NCBI GenBank assembly: GCA_963781025.1
Contig: CAWADU010000003.1
Location: 930,001 to 994,000, forward strand
DNA length: 64,000 nucleotides
Direction of reading: 5' to 3'
DNA from: Tardibacter sp963781025
Lineage (GTDB): Bacteria; Pseudomonadota; Alphaproteobacteria; Sphingomonadales; Sphingomonadaceae
Both the position numbers and the translations under genes were made by a program. A model generated the notes under the pieces. It had not been told where the DNA came from and ran no database searches. It saw only the letters and a list, made by a program, of their open reading frames with translations. Numbering within the stretch: position 1 is the stretch's first letter; every line of letters begins with the position of its first letter. Shown piece by piece: positions 53,074 through 61,403 of this stretch.

Positions 53074-53669
53074 CGATAATAGGCCAGCCGGCGGCCAAGA
53101 TTGACGATCATACCCGCAGTCGCCCCCCAGACGCGTTCACCATCCCAGTCGATTTCATAATAGTGGCGATCATGCCCCTGCCATTCGACCGCCTGTTCGA
53201 TGTGATTGGCGGGTTCCAGCATGATGTCCAGCGGCGCTTCGAAAACGCTGGCCACCTCGGCCGCATGGGGCACGAGCACAAGATCCGGCGGTATCACGGC
53301 AACCACCGGCGTCACATGGAAGCCTGTGATCGTCAGATAAGGCTCGAACATGCCGATCACGTCGACCTTGTCAGGCGGCAGACCGACTTCTTCCCATGCT
53401 TCGCGCAGTGCGGCGCTCACCACGCCATCGTCTTCGGCATCGATGCGGCCGCCGGGGAACGCCACCTGTCCCGGATGACGCCTCAGCGTATCCGTCCGCT
53501 TGGTGAGCAGCAGGGTTGGGCGCGGGCGATCGACGATCGCCATCAGCACGGCTGCGGCAACGATATGCCCCTCGTCGCTGGCGTCATCGACCACATCGCC
53601 AGACAAAAGCTCGGCAGGCGCCGGATGGGCGATGGCGAGCACGTGCCGGATCTCGTCGATCAGGCTCAA
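53070..53669 (-). CDS. NUDIX CoA pyrophosphatase (NudL-like)
   Basis: 199 residues if started at TTG 53669, which overlaps the DUF1285 stop. The signature LLLTKRTDTLRRHPGQVAFP followed by GGRIDAEDDGVVSAALREAW and EEVGL combines the UPF0035 motif and the Nudix box of CoA-splitting Nudix enzymes. The present sequence reads in one frame with DUF1285, but that fusion depends on a missing base near 53690. It lies between DUF1285 and cca in an overlapping operon. Confidence 0.85.
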   Translation of the reverse strand: MSLIDEIRHVLAIAHPAPAELLSGDVVDDASDEGHIVAAAVLMAIVDRPRPTLLLTKRTDTLRRHPGQVAFPGGRIDAEDDGVVSAALREAWEEVGLPPDKVDVIGMFEPYLTITGFHVTPVVAVIPPDLVLVPHAAEVASVFEAPLDIMLEPANHIEQAVEWQGHDRHYYEIDWDGERVWGATAGMIVNLGRRLAYYR

Positions 53670-54227
53670 GCCGGATCTCCCAGATTGAAGAAGAACTCCA
53701 TCACTCCAAAGCCCCGGCAATTCATTGCCCTCGGCAAGCGCCCATTCCGCAAGTTCATGATAGGGCGATCGTCCGACCAGAGCTTCCAGCCCCGCGCGCA
53801 CGTGGAGATAGGGTCGTGGGCCGGTGGTACCGCAGGCGACCCGTATCGGATGATCCGGCCCGGCGATGACGGCTTCGCCCGTATTGAGCCTGAAGCCGAG
53901 GCGTCTGCCCTTGCCCCGGCCCTCGCTTTCCACCCCAACCGCGACGAAGGGCGCGTCGTCCACCTCGATATCGAGCATTTCCACAGGCGTGACGAGCACA
54001 TGACGCCCATCCGCCTCCCGGCGCAGGATGCCGGAAAACAGACGCACCATTTCCGGGCGACGTATCGGCAAGCCCTGATGATACCAGGTGCCGTCAGCCC
54101 CGATGCGCATTTCACTGTCACCGCAATGCGGCGGATTCCAGTTGTGAACCGGCGGCAGCCGGGCTTCGCCGATCTGGGCGGCAAGAGCGGCAAGTGGGCG
54201 AGATTGCACGATATGAGTCACGAACAT
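53666..54227 (-). CDS. DUF1285 domain protein (frame broken near its end by 1 indel)
   Basis: About 187 residues. Typical DUF1285 blocks: GADGTWYHQGLPIRRPEMVR, LFSGILRREADGRHVLVTPV, FRLNTGEAVIAG and RPYLHVRAGLEALVGRSPYH. The family end FFNLGDPA-stop is present but one frame away, after ELPGLWSDGV; one nt seems to be missing near 53690. Function of the family is unknown. Translational coupling to the NUDIX gene would restore a TTGA overlap. Confidence 0.82.
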
Positions 54228-54238
54228 TAGTTAGGCTG

Positions 54239-55240
54239 TCATGCGCCGGAGTGCAAAGGCCCGGTATCCGCCTTTCGCGCCCAGTGCCGCGCCAGCCAGG
54301 CGCACGCAAGCAGCTGAATCTGGTGGAATATCATCAACGGCAACACGGCCAGGCCGACCGTGCCACCCGCGAACAGGAGTTTGGCCATCGGTACGCCGGT
54401 CGCCAGGCTCTTCTTCGAGCCGCAAAAAACGATGGCGATACGGTCCGCGCGGGAAAAACCCGACAGCGAGGCCACGCAATAACTGGCGACCAGGACAAAG
54501 ACCAGCAACAGGGCCGACACCGCCGCCAGTCCGGCTATTTCCAGCAGAGGCAGTGCCCGCCAGAGCCCCGCGTTCGTAGCCGCTGAAAAGGCGACATAGA
54601 CCGCGAGCACGATGGTCGCCCGGTCGGTCACGGCTGTCGCGCGGCGGTTGCGGTCCGCCCAGCCTGACAGCCAGCGCCTGGCGATCTGGCCAAGCACAAA
54701 GGGCAGCAGCAAAAGCAGCGCAACCCGCCCGATGCCCGAAAGCGACAGCGAAGCGCCGGTGACGTGCGACATCAACGTCACGATCAGCGGCGTCGCTACT
54801 ATGCCGATCAGATTGGAGGCTGCGGCCGATACCACCGCGCCCGCGACATTCCCGCCCGCAATCGAGGTGAACGCGATGGAGGACTGAACAGTTGAAGGCA
54901 GCGCGGCCAGAAACAGCAGGCCCGCCCACAAAGGTTCGGCGAGTAAGCCGGGCGCAATCGCCTGAAGCGCCACGACCGCTGCCGGAAACATCAGGAATGT
55001 GATGGCCAGGATCGTCAGGTGCAACCGCCAATGGCCCAGCCCCTCAAGTACGGCCGCGCGCGGGAGACGCAGGCCGTGCAGGAAAAACAGCATCGCGATC
55101 ATGGCGGTCGACAGATAATCGACCACGGTGAACGCAAGGCCGCGGGCAGGCATTGCGGCCGCAACGGCAACGGCGCTCAGCAGCAGAACGATGAACGGAT
55201 CAAAAGCCGGTACGGAAAAGCGCAAGCTTCGGTGCCTCAT
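54239..55240 (-). CDS. Bile acid:sodium symporter-like (SBF-like) membrane protein
   Basis: 333 residues, about ten helices, YfeH/SBF-like type. Characteristic pieces: AMIAMLFFLHGLRLPRAAVL, LPSTVQSSIAFTSIAGGNVA (cross-over motif), AIVFCGSKKSLATGVPMAKL and the C-terminal LPLMIFHQIQLLACAWLARH. Substrate is unknown; members are often called 'putative Na+-dependent transporter'. It ends 12 nt from the start of DUF1285 on the same strand. Confidence 0.88.
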   Translation of the reverse strand: MRHRSLRFSVPAFDPFIVLLLSAVAVAAAMPARGLAFTVVDYLSTAMIAMLFFLHGLRLPRAAVLEGLGHWRLHLTILAITFLMFPAAVVALQAIAPGLLAEPLWAGLLFLAALPSTVQSSIAFTSIAGGNVAGAVVSAAASNLIGIVATPLIVTLMSHVTGASLSLSGIGRVALLLLLPFVLGQIARRWLSGWADRNRRATAVTDRATIVLAVYVAFSAATNAGLWRALPLLEIAGLAAVSALLLVFVLVASYCVASLSGFSRADRIAIVFCGSKKSLATGVPMAKLLFAGGTVGLAVLPLMIFHQIQLLACAWLARHWARKADTGPLHSGA

Positions 55241-55340
55241 CGGTAAAGCGCAGGATGCGCTCCGCCCTTTACAGACGTTCCGGCCCTGGCTTCAAGGGTA
55301 CCGCGCGGACCGGTCGTTCGGCAGTAAAGTGCCTGGCCCG

Positions 55341-55952
55341 CTATTTTTTCTGGACGAGAAGGTCCAGCACTTCCTTTTCGATCGAAGTGGCCAGCATGAT
55401 GCCGCATCGCGCGCCGCGCGACCAGCGGACGCGTCCTTCCATCGGCGCATGCCCGTCGATCAGCACGGTCAGCAATTTGCCTGGATTCACGGGAAGCCCC
55501 GTTTCCAGCGACATGCCGCTGTGCGAAATATTCTGGATTATGGCGGAACGGGCGATGCCGGGCGCCTCGATGCGCACGGGAATGCGTACGACAAATCGCG
55601 GCGGGCGCGGGCGGCGTCCCTTGCCCTGGTCGGCAACGCGGAACGCCCCAACGGGCAGCGCCGTGAACAGAAGAACGCCAAAACGCGCGTCCTTCACCCA
55701 CCAAATCTGCCCGTGAACGGCAGGAAGCGCATCGATCGTCACCACAACGCGATCGCCTTCGCGCGGCGGATTGGGAGCGGATGCCATCAACCCCCTGGTC
55801 GACAGATTGTGTATTGTGGCGACTATCTCGCCCTGAGGCGACGTGATGGTCGCCGACAAGCCAGCGGCTTCGGCGCGGTAATCCGCCCGATATTCGGATC
55901 CAACGGCATCCTTATTGATCGAAGACAAATCCCGCGCCCGATTTCCAAACAT
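55341..55952 (-). CDS. Tandem PilZ-domain protein (c-di-GMP receptor candidate)
   Basis: 203 residues made of two PilZ domains. The first (about 20-105) has RxxxR as R22-A-D-Y-R26 and NxSxxG as NLSTRG (49-54). The second (about 115-200) has R119-F-V-V-R123 and NISHSG (141-146). Both c-di-GMP-binding motifs are therefore intact twice. No enzymatic domain or membrane helix. It lies 3.5 kb from the EAL protein gene. Confidence 0.88.
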   Translation of the reverse strand: MFGNRARDLSSINKDAVGSEYRADYRAEAAGLSATITSPQGEIVATIHNLSTRGLMASAPNPPREGDRVVVTIDALPAVHGQIWWVKDARFGVLLFTALPVGAFRVADQGKGRRPRPPRFVVRIPVRIEAPGIARSAIIQNISHSGMSLETGLPVNPGKLLTVLIDGHAPMEGRVRWSRGARCGIMLATSIEKEVLDLLVQKK

Positions 55953-56087
55953 CGCAGCTACCCCATCGTGGCTGAAGTCGTGTGCACACTCACCGATTGA
56001 GCTTGCCAGATCATTAATGCCGAAAAAAGTATTTTTCTAAATCAGTCCGTTATGAACTTGATCAACAATAAGGCCTTTTGCTGATTA

Positions 56088-56675
56088 TCAATAGGGCTTT
56101 CTGCCCATGATATTGCCGGGAGCACTATAGCGGCAGACTAGAAAGTCCCACCCGCCGCCCGACGCCACAGCACAACCAACCTTGCGTGTCTCGCGCCATA
56201 TCATTTGCGTAAAATGACCCGCATCCTCCCAATTGCCCGTGGTGCTGATGTGCGGAAAGTAACCCGCCTTGAACAACTGACCTTCTTTCGCCCAGTCGCC
56301 GACCATGACGTCGTAGGAGAATGCGCCAGCGGTGCCCATCCAGATGTTCTCGCCCTCGTCGACGTTCACGTCCGAACCGGAATGGATCATGTAACCAAGA
56401 TGAGTCAGATGCTCGGCCCAGGCGGCGGCACGATCTGCCAGGATATCGCTCCATTCAACCGGCGGCACATGCACGGCCGTGCGCACCTGATTGTGGACAT
56501 GCAAGACGGCCGATATCAGTTGGGCCTGGTCAATGGTATTGGCGCGAGCCTGATTCAGCCCCGTCAGCGGGCTGATGAGCGCGCTGAGCAAAAGCGCGAT
56601 GCGCCCAGCCCACACCGGCCATTGATGGTTCCCCGATGATTTTTTTCCGTTGCGACCATAATTCGCGGTCGACAT
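56088..56675 (-). CDS. CAP (SCP/PR-1) superfamily secreted protein
   Basis: 195 residues from ATG 56675 (an ATG at 56696 adds seven). A signal/anchor helix (VWAGRIALLLSALISPLTGL) precedes a CAP domain with all signature motifs: ILADRAAAWAEHL, GENIWMG, GHFTQMIWRETRKVGCAVA and CRYSAPGNIMGRKPY. The sequence resembles eukaryotic-type SCP/PR-1 proteins closely. Function is unknown; CAP proteins bind lipids or act as proteases or virulence factors in various organisms. Confidence 0.88.
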   Translation of the reverse strand: MSTANYGRNGKKSSGNHQWPVWAGRIALLLSALISPLTGLNQARANTIDQAQLISAVLHVHNQVRTAVHVPPVEWSDILADRAAAWAEHLTHLGYMIHSGSDVNVDEGENIWMGTAGAFSYDVMVGDWAKEGQLFKAGYFPHISTTGNWEDAGHFTQMIWRETRKVGCAVASGGGWDFLVCRYSAPGNIMGRKPY

Positions 56676-56923
56676 GTTCCTGCCCTGCGCGATCATTACA
56701 ACCGATCAGAATCTAAACACCAATGGTTGTCAAAAGGTTAAATCTCGCCGTTAAGAACAAATGGTCCATATATCCCGGCCAGACAAAATCCGCTTGAGAC
56801 GGTAAACGGGATGCCGATAGCGCCCAGCGAAAGCGAGGTACTACCGACGTTCATGAATGATTGCACCCCCGAACGAGATAGACTTGCGGCGAAACATTCG
56901 CTCGGGGGGAAGGCGGAGAGATA

Positions 56924-57949
56924 GTGGCCGGTACTTTCGTGGTGTCGCTGGATTTCGAGCTCATGTGGGGGTCGCGCGACCACGCCACCAAGGCTGACTA
57001 TGGCCGCCATGTTCTTGGCGAGCGGCAGGCTGTCCCGGCGATGCTCGACCTTTTCCATCGATGGGGCATCCACGCCACCTGGGCCACCGTCGGGTTCCTG
57101 CTATGCGACGGCCGCGACGAATTATTGGCCCGTGCGCCCGATGAACGCCCAACCTATACCGACGCTCGCCTGTCCAATTATGCATATGTGGCAGAAACCG
57201 GGGGCAGCGAGCGGGAAGACCCCTATTATTTCGCGCCGTCGATGGTTCGCGATATTCTGAATTGTCCTCACCAGGAACTCTCAACCCATACATTCTCTCA
57301 CTATTACTGCCTGGAAGGCGGGCAGACCGACGCCCAGTTCACCGCGGATCTTCGGACCGCGATCGCCCAGCTGCGCGACTGGAATGTCGACTGCCGCTCG
57401 ATCGTCTTTCCGCGCAATCAATACGCGTCCCGGCATCTGGGCATCTGCGAAAGCGAGGGGCTGAGCGCATTTCGCGGTACGGAATCGAAATGGATGTACC
57501 GCCCCGGAAATGGCGCGGCCCAGTCCCTGGTTCGCCGTGCTGCGCGTCTGGCGGATACCTACCTCTCCCTTTCCGGCAGCAACGCCGCCCCGCCGGGCTC
57601 GCAAGGCACCCTGCTCGACGTTCCTTCCAGCCGGTTCCTGCGCCCCATCAGCCACAGGCTGCGCTTCATGGACGACTTGCGGTTAAGTCGTATCACATCG
57701 GCCATGAAGGCCGCGGCCGTTTCAGGCGGTGTTTTTCATCTGTGGTGGCATCCGCATAACTTCGGCGTCGATACCGCCGACAATATCGAGTTCCTGACCC
57801 ATGTCATCATGGCCCATCGCCGCCTCGCCGACGAATATGGCATGACCAGTTCGACCATCGCAGAAGTTGCGGACACGATCCGGAAAGCAACCAGGCAGAC
57901 CCGCGATGCGCAAATGCCATCGGGCGCCGCGGCATCCGTAGCGCATTGA
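56924..57949 (+). CDS. Polysaccharide deacetylase family protein
   Basis: 341 residues from GTG 56924 with GGCGGAGAG about 7 nt upstream. NodB-fold markers: TFVVSLDFELMWGSRDHATK with the catalytic and metal Asp region, and STHTFSHYY providing the H-x3-H metal pair; FHLWWHPHNFG near residue 267 gives the C-terminal His. No signal peptide, so it acts in the cytoplasm or on lipid-linked sugars. Upstream 56697-56923 shows no gene. It is followed by the FemAB-like gene in the same direction after 84 nt. Confidence 0.88.
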   Translation: MAGTFVVSLDFELMWGSRDHATKADYGRHVLGERQAVPAMLDLFHRWGIHATWATVGFLLCDGRDELLARAPDERPTYTDARLSNYAYVAETGGSEREDPYYFAPSMVRDILNCPHQELSTHTFSHYYCLEGGQTDAQFTADLRTAIAQLRDWNVDCRSIVFPRNQYASRHLGICESEGLSAFRGTESKWMYRPGNGAAQSLVRRAARLADTYLSLSGSNAAPPGSQGTLLDVPSSRFLRPISHRLRFMDDLRLSRITSAMKAAAVSGGVFHLWWHPHNFGVDTADNIEFLTHVIMAHRRLADEYGMTSSTIAEVADTIRKATRQTRDAQMPSGAAASVAH

Positions 57950-58033
57950 ATGCTGATCGCGGCTACTCCCCCTTCCGGAAGCAGCTTTCAAGAGCGCTCT
58001 CCACGTAACCGCAACACGAAAGTATCTGAATAG

Positions 58034-59041
58034 ATGCGCTTTCGAAAAGTGCCTTTCGATGAAGTCGACTGGGCGTCGCTGGATCGCTATGCGGACCGCA
58101 CCTATTCACAGCGCCTGCCCTGGCTCAATTATCTCAAGGAGATCGGCGCGGGTGTCCCCCTGGTCGCGCTTCTCGAGGATGGCGGACGCGAAATCGGCTG
58201 TTTTACCGGCATCATGGGCAAGAAATTCGGCATGCCCACGATCGGCGGACCATTGCCGGGCTGGAACACGGCCTATATGGGCCTCAACCTTGCACCTGAC
58301 GTTCCTCGCGCGGAGGCGTTGACGGCGCTTGGAAATTTCGCCTTCCGCGACCAGCATTGTCTCTATCTGGAACTGTCGGATCCCGCCTCCGATGTCGAAA
58401 GCGCTGGAGCGGCAGGGTTCTCGGTCGCCGGTTCCGAGAATTATGTCTCTGATCTCACTCGGTCGGAGGATGAGCTTTTCGGCCTGATGTCGAGCGCCAC
58501 GCGACGATGCATACGCAAGGCGGAACGCGAGGGCGTCGTCATCGAAGAGGCAGCCCCCGAAGGATTTGCCGCCGACTTTTACGCCCACCTGCGCGAGGTC
58601 TTCACGCGCAAGGGAATGGTCCCCACCTATTCGCAACGCCGTGTGGAGGCATTGGTCGACTGTGTTCATTCCTCGGGCATGCTGCTGCTGTTGCGAGCCC
58701 GCGCGCCGAGCGGCCAAAGCATCGCCACCGGTATTTTCGCCGGCTACGGCCGCCATTCGATTTTCTGGGGCAACGGCAGCCTGACGGACATGCTCCATCT
58801 GCGCCCCAATCAACTGCTGCACTGGTATGCGATGCGCTACTGGAAGGCGCGGGGCGTATCCCGTTACGACTGGGGCGGCCCGGCCCCCTACAAGAAGAAT
58901 TACGGGCCGGATACCATTTTGTGCGTCAAACAGTTCAGGAGCGCGGTCCCAGTCCTGGATCGGGTTCGGAAACCGGCGCTTCGATACTTCAAGCGCATCA
59001 GGAAATGGCGATCCCGGCAGGTGGCCGAACAGGAAGCATAG
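58034..59041 (+). CDS. FemAB/BioF2-like GNAT acyltransferase
   Basis: 335 residues. Double-GNAT architecture: the N-terminal half has CFTGIMGKKFGMPTIGGPLP; the C-terminal half has LFGLMSSATRRCIRKAEREG, TGIFAGYGRHSIFWGNGSLT and LLHWYAMRYWKARGVSRYDW, typical of FemAB-like proteins of exopolysaccharide or exosortase clusters. Likely transfers an amino acyl or acyl group onto a surface glycan precursor; exact reaction unknown. It forms a pair with the deacetylase upstream. Confidence 0.85.
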   Translation: MRFRKVPFDEVDWASLDRYADRTYSQRLPWLNYLKEIGAGVPLVALLEDGGREIGCFTGIMGKKFGMPTIGGPLPGWNTAYMGLNLAPDVPRAEALTALGNFAFRDQHCLYLELSDPASDVESAGAAGFSVAGSENYVSDLTRSEDELFGLMSSATRRCIRKAEREGVVIEEAAPEGFAADFYAHLREVFTRKGMVPTYSQRRVEALVDCVHSSGMLLLLRARAPSGQSIATGIFAGYGRHSIFWGNGSLTDMLHLRPNQLLHWYAMRYWKARGVSRYDWGGPAPYKKNYGPDTILCVKQFRSAVPVLDRVRKPALRYFKRIRKWRSRQVAEQEA

Positions 59042-59110
59042 ACCGGCAAGGCCATAAGGAACCTTGTCAGAACGAAGGAAGCGTGTGCTTAAAATCGGCA
59101 GAAAACGGAA

Positions 59111-59186
59111 TGGTGAGCCCAGCTGGATTCGAACCAGCGACCTACTGATTAAAAGTCAGTTGCTCTACCGACTGAGCTATGGGCCC
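59111..59186 (-). tRNA. tRNA-Lys (TTT)
   Basis: 76-nt cloverleaf: acceptor GGGCCCA/TGGGCTC, D arm AGCTCAGTCGGTAGAGC, anticodon stem ACTGA/TCAGT around CTTTTAA with TTT, T arm CTGGTTCGAATCCAG and encoded CCA. A 7-nt anticodon loop, normal. Confidence 0.98.
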
Positions 59187-59236
59187 ACTGCCTGACGGCG
59201 CGTGATGGGGGCTTCTAGGCAGGGCTTTCGCCGGGG

Positions 59237-59743
59237 TCAATGTTTCGATTGCCGTAAACGCGCGGCAAGATGTCGAACGCGAAGGCCGTGGACGGCATGC
59301 CTCCAGTCCGGCGCGATTTCGGCCGCCGGGTCGAGCACGAACCGCCGCTCCGCCATCGCCCGGTGAGGAACCGCAAGCCGGCGCGCAGATCGCCAGCGCC
59401 GGCGATCCGGCCAGGTGCCCTGCGACCACAGGACGATGTCGAGATCGAGAACCCGCGCGCCCCAGCGGCGGCTCGCACGGCGGCCGAAGGCACGCTCGAT
59501 CTTCTTGATCGCATCCAGCAGTTCGGGCGGTTCAAGGCTGCTTTCGATCCATGCTGCGGCATTGGCGAAATCGCGCCCGGCGGGTCCTAGCGCGGGCGTG
59601 CGGCGGATGGCCGAGACGCGAATGATTTTCAGCCCCGCATCTTCCAGCGCCCGCACGGCCGCGCGCACGACTCCGGCGGGTCCGCCATGACGAACATGGC
59701 GGCGATTGGAACCCAGCGCGATCAGATAGCTTGTGCGGTGCAT
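59237..59743 (-). CDS. folK: 2-amino-4-hydroxy-6-hydroxymethyldihydropteridine pyrophosphokinase
   Basis: 168 residues from ATG 59743. HPPK signature: YLIALGSNRRHVRHG at the start, AFGRRASRRWGARVLDLDIV (RWGxRxLDLDI), HRAMAERRFVLDPAAEIAPD. The frame upstream of 59743 overlaps the divergent uracil-DNA glycosylase and is not coding. It acts after FolB (42.8 kb). Confidence 0.92.
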   Translation of the reverse strand: MHRTSYLIALGSNRRHVRHGGPAGVVRAAVRALEDAGLKIIRVSAIRRTPALGPAGRDFANAAAWIESSLEPPELLDAIKKIERAFGRRASRRWGARVLDLDIVLWSQGTWPDRRRWRSARRLAVPHRAMAERRFVLDPAAEIAPDWRHAVHGLRVRHLAARLRQSKH

Positions 59744-59766
59744 CGGGATACGCCTAGACGATAGCG

Positions 59767-60477
59767 ATGAACGCCACCACAATTGTCGATGACTCCGCCC
59801 TCGCGAACCTTCCAGCCCGGCACAGCCCGCGCCCCAGCCCTTTGCCTGCAAGCGAGCCCGTGCGGGATTGCCCGCTGTGTCCCCGGCTGGTCGAGGTCCG
59901 TCAGGAAAACCGCGCCAAATTCCCGCAATGGTGGAATGCGCCCGTACCGAGCTTCGGCGATCCGGGGGCATGGCTGGCGATCACGGGACTTGCCCCCGGA
60001 CTGCAAGGCGCCAACCGTACCGGCCGCCCCTTTACGGGCGATCATGCGGGGCACCTGCTGTATGCGACCCTGCTGAAATTCGGGCTTGCGACGGGCGTCT
60101 ATGAACAGCGTCCCAACGACAGCCTGCAATTGGACGGCGCGGTCATCGTCAACGCGGTCAGATGCGTACCGCCGCAGAACAAGCCCAGTCCCCAGGAAAT
60201 CCAAAATTGCCGGCCGTTTCTTGAAAACGCGCTGAAATCCCTACCCAAACTGAGGGTCATTGTCGCGCTGGGACAGATCGCGCACCAGTCGACGATCAAG
60301 GCGCTTGGCGGCAAGCTGCCCAAATATCCGTTCGGCCACAATGCGCAACACCGGCTGCCGTCAGGCGTGGTGCTGATCGATAGCTATCACTGCTCGCGTT
60401 ACAACCAGAACACGGGACGACTGACCGCAGAGATGTTCGAAGCGGTGTTCGAGGAAGCTGTGAAGTTCAGGCCATAA
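59767..60477 (+). CDS. Uracil-DNA glycosylase, family 5 (UdgB-like)
   Basis: 236 residues. Iron-sulfur cysteines begin at VRDCPLCPRLVEVR; motif A is LAPGLQGANRTGRPFTGDHA, characteristic of family 5 (lacking the Asp/Asn nucleophile of other families); NAVRCVPPQNKPSPQEI gives further cluster cysteines; motif B is DSYHCSRYNQNTGRLT. Excises uracil and other deaminated bases. Divergent from folK. Confidence 0.92.
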   Translation: MNATTIVDDSALANLPARHSPRPSPLPASEPVRDCPLCPRLVEVRQENRAKFPQWWNAPVPSFGDPGAWLAITGLAPGLQGANRTGRPFTGDHAGHLLYATLLKFGLATGVYEQRPNDSLQLDGAVIVNAVRCVPPQNKPSPQEIQNCRPFLENALKSLPKLRVIVALGQIAHQSTIKALGGKLPKYPFGHNAQHRLPSGVVLIDSYHCSRYNQNTGRLTAEMFEAVFEEAVKFRP

Positions 60478-60502
60478 GCCACCTGGCTGCGGGCCTAACA
60501 GG

Positions 60503-61354
60503 TCAGATATCGGCCGTCAGCCGCCCGTAGAGTTCAGGCCTGCGATCACGGAAGAAGCCGAAGGCCGCGCGATGTCTGCGGACGCGAGCGAGATCGACCG
60601 TGGCCACCAGCACGCCGGTCTGCTCTCGCCCGAAGCTTTCCACATAGTCCCCCCGTTCGTCCGCGATGAAGCTGTGACCGTAGAAGGTCTGGTCGCCCTC
60701 GGTCCCGATGCGATTGGCGGCGATGACCGGAACGACATTCGACACGCTGTGCCCCACCATCGCGCGCTGCCACATGCGGCTGGTGTCCAGCTCGACATCA
60801 TGCGGTTCGCTGCCGATGGCAGTCGGGAAGAACAATATGTCCGCGCCCATCAAAACCATGGCGCGCGCCGTTTCGGGATACCATTGGTCCCAGCAGATAC
60901 CGACGCCGATGGTGCCGTAGCGCGTGTTCCACACCTTGAAGCCGGTGTTGCCGGGGCGGAAATAGAATTTTTCTTCATAGCCCGGCCCGTCGGGGATATG
61001 GCTCTTGCGATAGACGCCCATCACCTCGCCCTCGTCGTCGATCATGGCAAGGCTGTTGTAATAATGGGGGCCGTCCTGCTCGAAGAAGCTGGTCGGGATA
61101 TAGACCTTCAGCTCCTTCGCCAGCTTGCGCATGGCAAGGACGGCAGGGTGCTCCGCCAGCGGCCGGGCGCGGCTGAATTCGCCTTCGTCCTCGACCTTGC
61201 AGAAATAATGGCCTTCGAACAGCTCGGGCGGAAGAATGATCTTCGCGCCCTTGCCCGCGGCCTCGCGGACAAGCACGGACACCGCTTCGATGTTGGCATC
61301 GATATCATCGGAAAGCGCAAGCTGGAGCGCTGCTATCGTTACTTCATTGGTCAT
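60503..61354 (-). CDS. aguB: N-carbamoylputrescine amidase
   Basis: Nitrilase-superfamily enzyme making putrescine from N-carbamoylputrescine; 283 residues. Catalytic triad Glu44 (ILPPELFEGHYF), Lys117 (VYRKSHIPDGPGY) and Cys154 (GVGICWDQWYPE). It follows aguA by 49 nt, giving the two-step agmatine-to-putrescine route. Confidence 0.95.
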   Translation of the reverse strand: MTNEVTIAALQLALSDDIDANIEAVSVLVREAAGKGAKIILPPELFEGHYFCKVEDEGEFSRARPLAEHPAVLAMRKLAKELKVYIPTSFFEQDGPHYYNSLAMIDDEGEVMGVYRKSHIPDGPGYEEKFYFRPGNTGFKVWNTRYGTIGVGICWDQWYPETARAMVLMGADILFFPTAIGSEPHDVELDTSRMWQRAMVGHSVSNVVPVIAANRIGTEGDQTFYGHSFIADERGDYVESFGREQTGVLVATVDLARVRRHRAAFGFFRDRRPELYGRLTADI

Positions 61355-61403
61355 CCCGACACCTCATTCGCCATTCCGCGCGGGGTGGAACGGCGCAAAT
61401 CAA

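Noticed and set aside
53070..54227. Genuine DUF1285-NUDIX bifunctional protein
   Set aside because: The expected DUF1285 C-terminus and stop exist one frame away, so a missing base explains the fusion better.
56738..57073. Minus-strand frame opposite the deacetylase start
   Set aside because: Mostly antisense to the deacetylase, no ribosome-binding site, no recognisable domain.
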